This document shows positions 62,582 through 64,000 of a stretch of 64,000 nucleotides of DNA, in pieces. Location: contig JACQXA010000004.1 of the NCBI GenBank assembly GCA_016208975.1, forward strand, positions 869,015 to 933,014, given 5' to 3'. Source of the DNA: Nitrospinota bacterium (lineage in GTDB: Bacteria; Nitrospinota_A; UBA7883; JACRLM01). Each line of letters begins with the position of its first letter. Position 1 is the first letter of the stretch. Both the position numbers and the translations under genes were made by a program. The notes under the pieces are model-generated. The model was not told where the DNA came from, searched no databases, and was given only the letters and a program-made list of their open reading frames with translations.

Positions 62582-64000
62582 ATGAACCGGGGTTTTATCC
62601 ATTTGAACAGTCATTCCTGCCATTCGCTGATGGCGGGGGCAGACACCTTTGAAACCCTGTTCAAACGCGCCGGGGAACTGGGCATGGAATCCTTGGCTAT
62701 AACGGAAACCAACGGCGTTTACGGGATGATAGCGGCCCAGAAAATTGCCGGGGAAACCGGCGTGCGGCATATCGCCGGGGCGCTGGTGGACAGCCCGCAG
62801 GCGCCAGCCTACTCCCCCGATCCGCAATACGCCCTGTTGTTGCCGCTTACTTTGGAAGGCTATGGCGAGATGTGCGGCCTGATAACCGCCCGCCACCTGG
62901 ATGAAAGGTTCAAACTGGCCAAAGCCGTTTCCACCCTGTCGCCGGACGTGATAGTCATCTCGCCGGACCACTCGGTGATAGAGGCTGGAAAACTGGCGGG
63001 ACGCGACGGCGCGATGTACGTGGGGCTTGTGAATCATGACGACACGGCGTCCCGCAGGAAAATCGCCGGGGGGCTGAAACTGGCCCGCCGGTTCGGCGTC
63101 CCTTGCGTGGCAACGAACAACGTCCATTTCGCCATGCCGGAAGGATATGAGATCCACCGCGTGCTGGCCGCCATCCGGGAGAACACCACCGTTACCAGGT
63201 TACCAGCCGGGGCGGCCGTCCACAAAGAGTCGTGGCTCAAACCGGCGGAAGCCATGCGGAAACTTTTCGCGGAGGTTCCGGAAGCCGTGGAAAACGCCAT
63301 GGCCATAGCGGACATGGCCCGGTTCCGGCTGGAGACGGGAAAGACCCGGTTCCCCAAATTCCCCGTACCCGGCCGGGAGACGGCCCCGGGCATGTTGCGC
63401 AGGCTGGCCCATGAGGGCGTCCCGCGCCGTTACGGCGAAGCCGCGGAAGAAGTGACCCGCCGGATGGAATACGAACTTTCGATAATCGAGGTCATGGGTT
63501 ACGCGGACTACTTTCTGGCCGTGTGGGACATAGCCCGCGAGGCCAGACAGCGCGGCATCCCCACCTGCGGGCGCGGCTCGGCGGCCAACTCCATCGTCTG
63601 CTACCTGCTGGGGATAACCGACGTGTGCCCCATCACGCTCAACCTTTATTTCGAGCGGTTCCTCAACCCGGAGCGCACCGACCATCCGGACATAGACCTG
63701 GATTTCCCCTGGAACCGGCGGGACGAGATAATAAACTACGTCTATGAAAAATACGGCGCCGCCAACGCCGCCATGATATCCACCTACAACACGTTCCGGG
63801 GCCGCTCCATAATCCGCGAGGTGGGCAAGGCCCTGGCCGTCCCCATCGAAAAGCTGGACTGGTTCACGAAGAAAATGCCCGGCTACTACCGCCTCTCCGA
63901 CATAGAGGAGGTGAAACGCCAGATACCCGAATGCCGCAACCTGCCTCTCAACGAGGAGCCGTACAGGACCATCATAGCCACGGGAAAGAAGATAGAAGGG
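62582..64000 (+). CDS. DNA polymerase III alpha subunit, DnaE2-like (partial)
   Basis: 5' part, 473 codons, running off the window. The N-terminal PHP domain starts GFIHLNSHSCHSLMAGADTF (one His of the metal motif is Asn), followed by ELGMESLAITETNG. The polymerase core has CGRGSAANSIVCYLLGITD and the catalytic PDIDLDF, then RRDEIINYVYEKYG. The short PHP region and the GRSIIREVGKAL context are closer to DnaE2/ImuC error-prone polymerases than to the main DnaE1, but the distinguishing C-terminus is missing. A GGAGAGTGGTGGT ribosome-binding site precedes the ATG. Confidence 0.88.
   Translation, partial: MNRGFIHLNSHSCHSLMAGADTFETLFKRAGELGMESLAITETNGVYGMIAAQKIAGETGVRHIAGALVDSPQAPAYSPDPQYALLLPLTLEGYGEMCGLITARHLDERFKLAKAVSTLSPDVIVISPDHSVIEAGKLAGRDGAMYVGLVNHDDTASRRKIAGGLKLARRFGVPCVATNNVHFAMPEGYEIHRVLAAIRENTTVTRLPAGAAVHKESWLKPAEAMRKLFAEVPEAVENAMAIADMARFRLETGKTRFPKFPVPGRETAPGMLRRLAHEGVPRRYGEAAEEVTRRMEYELSIIEVMGYADYFLAVWDIAREARQRGIPTCGRGSAANSIVCYLLGITDVCPITLNLYFERFLNPERTDHPDIDLDFPWNRRDEIINYVYEKYGAANAAMISTYNTFRGRSIIREVGKALAVPIEKLDWFTKKMPGYYRLSDIEEVKRQIPECRNLPLNEEPYRTIIATGKKIEG

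Overview
The window is one gene-dense stretch of a diderm (Gram-negative-type) bacterial chromosome. Evidence for an outer membrane: two beta-barrel proteins, lipoprotein signal peptides, Lgt, a CsgG-like protein and DapF/LysA for meso-DAP. FlgM implies flagella and the PAS-GGDEF-EAL protein implies cyclic-di-GMP signalling. A complete A/V-type rotary ATPase together with a Cyc2-like cytochrome-porin suggests a deep-branching lineage such as Nitrospinota, Nitrospirota or Desulfobacterota relatives. That placement is inference; no rRNA gene is present.

Layout. 1-6.7 kb: yqeY-dnaG-rpoD (macromolecular synthesis operon), a CAU-anticodon tRNA, hisA-hisF-hisE and smpB. 6.7-11.7 kb: a 4xPAS-GGDEF-EAL protein and a membrane-anchored SGNH protein, convergent. 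11.8-20 kb: a nine-gene A/V-ATPase operon on the minus strand in the Thermus-like order G-I-K-E-C-F-A-B-D. 20-26 kb: DedA, two tandem secreted FG-GAP-type proteins and an OprP-like porin with a leader hairpin. 26-37 kb: EI24 protein, a thioredoxin-fold/rhodanese fusion, a retropepsin-like protein, an MNT/HEPN pair, several secreted or membrane proteins of unknown role, REC-TPR, LemA-TPM, Hsp20 and a WYL regulator with two phased operators. 37-43 kb: dnaK, pyrophosphatase, a Cyc2-like cytochrome-porin divergent from a small cytochrome c, then two small proteins ending in the same DFFG motif. 43.4-49.7 kb: Pit/DUF47 phosphate uptake, a 180-bp tandem repeat, AmpG-like MFS, then a more AT-rich accessory stretch with vapBC, a cysteine hydrolase, an XRE regulator and hicB with a broken hicA. 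49.7-58.4 kb: dapF-lysA, a damaged antitoxin gene, CsgG-like protein, a zinc dehydrogenase, then lgt-rluD-plsC-rnhB-yraN. 58.4-64 kb: a small unknown gene, flgM, alanine dehydrogenase overlapping a PEGA-domain Ser/Thr kinase, and the 5' part of a DnaE-type polymerase.

The most striking non-genic feature is a 151-bp MITE-like element present four times (39941, 49262, 51930, 62278). It has inverted termini, folds end to end into a hairpin, and three copies carry 8-bp flanking duplications. One copy cuts off the end of hicA and another abuts a damaged antitoxin gene. Other points of interest are the Cyc2-like locus, a possible Na+ site in the ATPase c subunit, the phased operators ahead of the WYL regulator and the DFFG small proteins.
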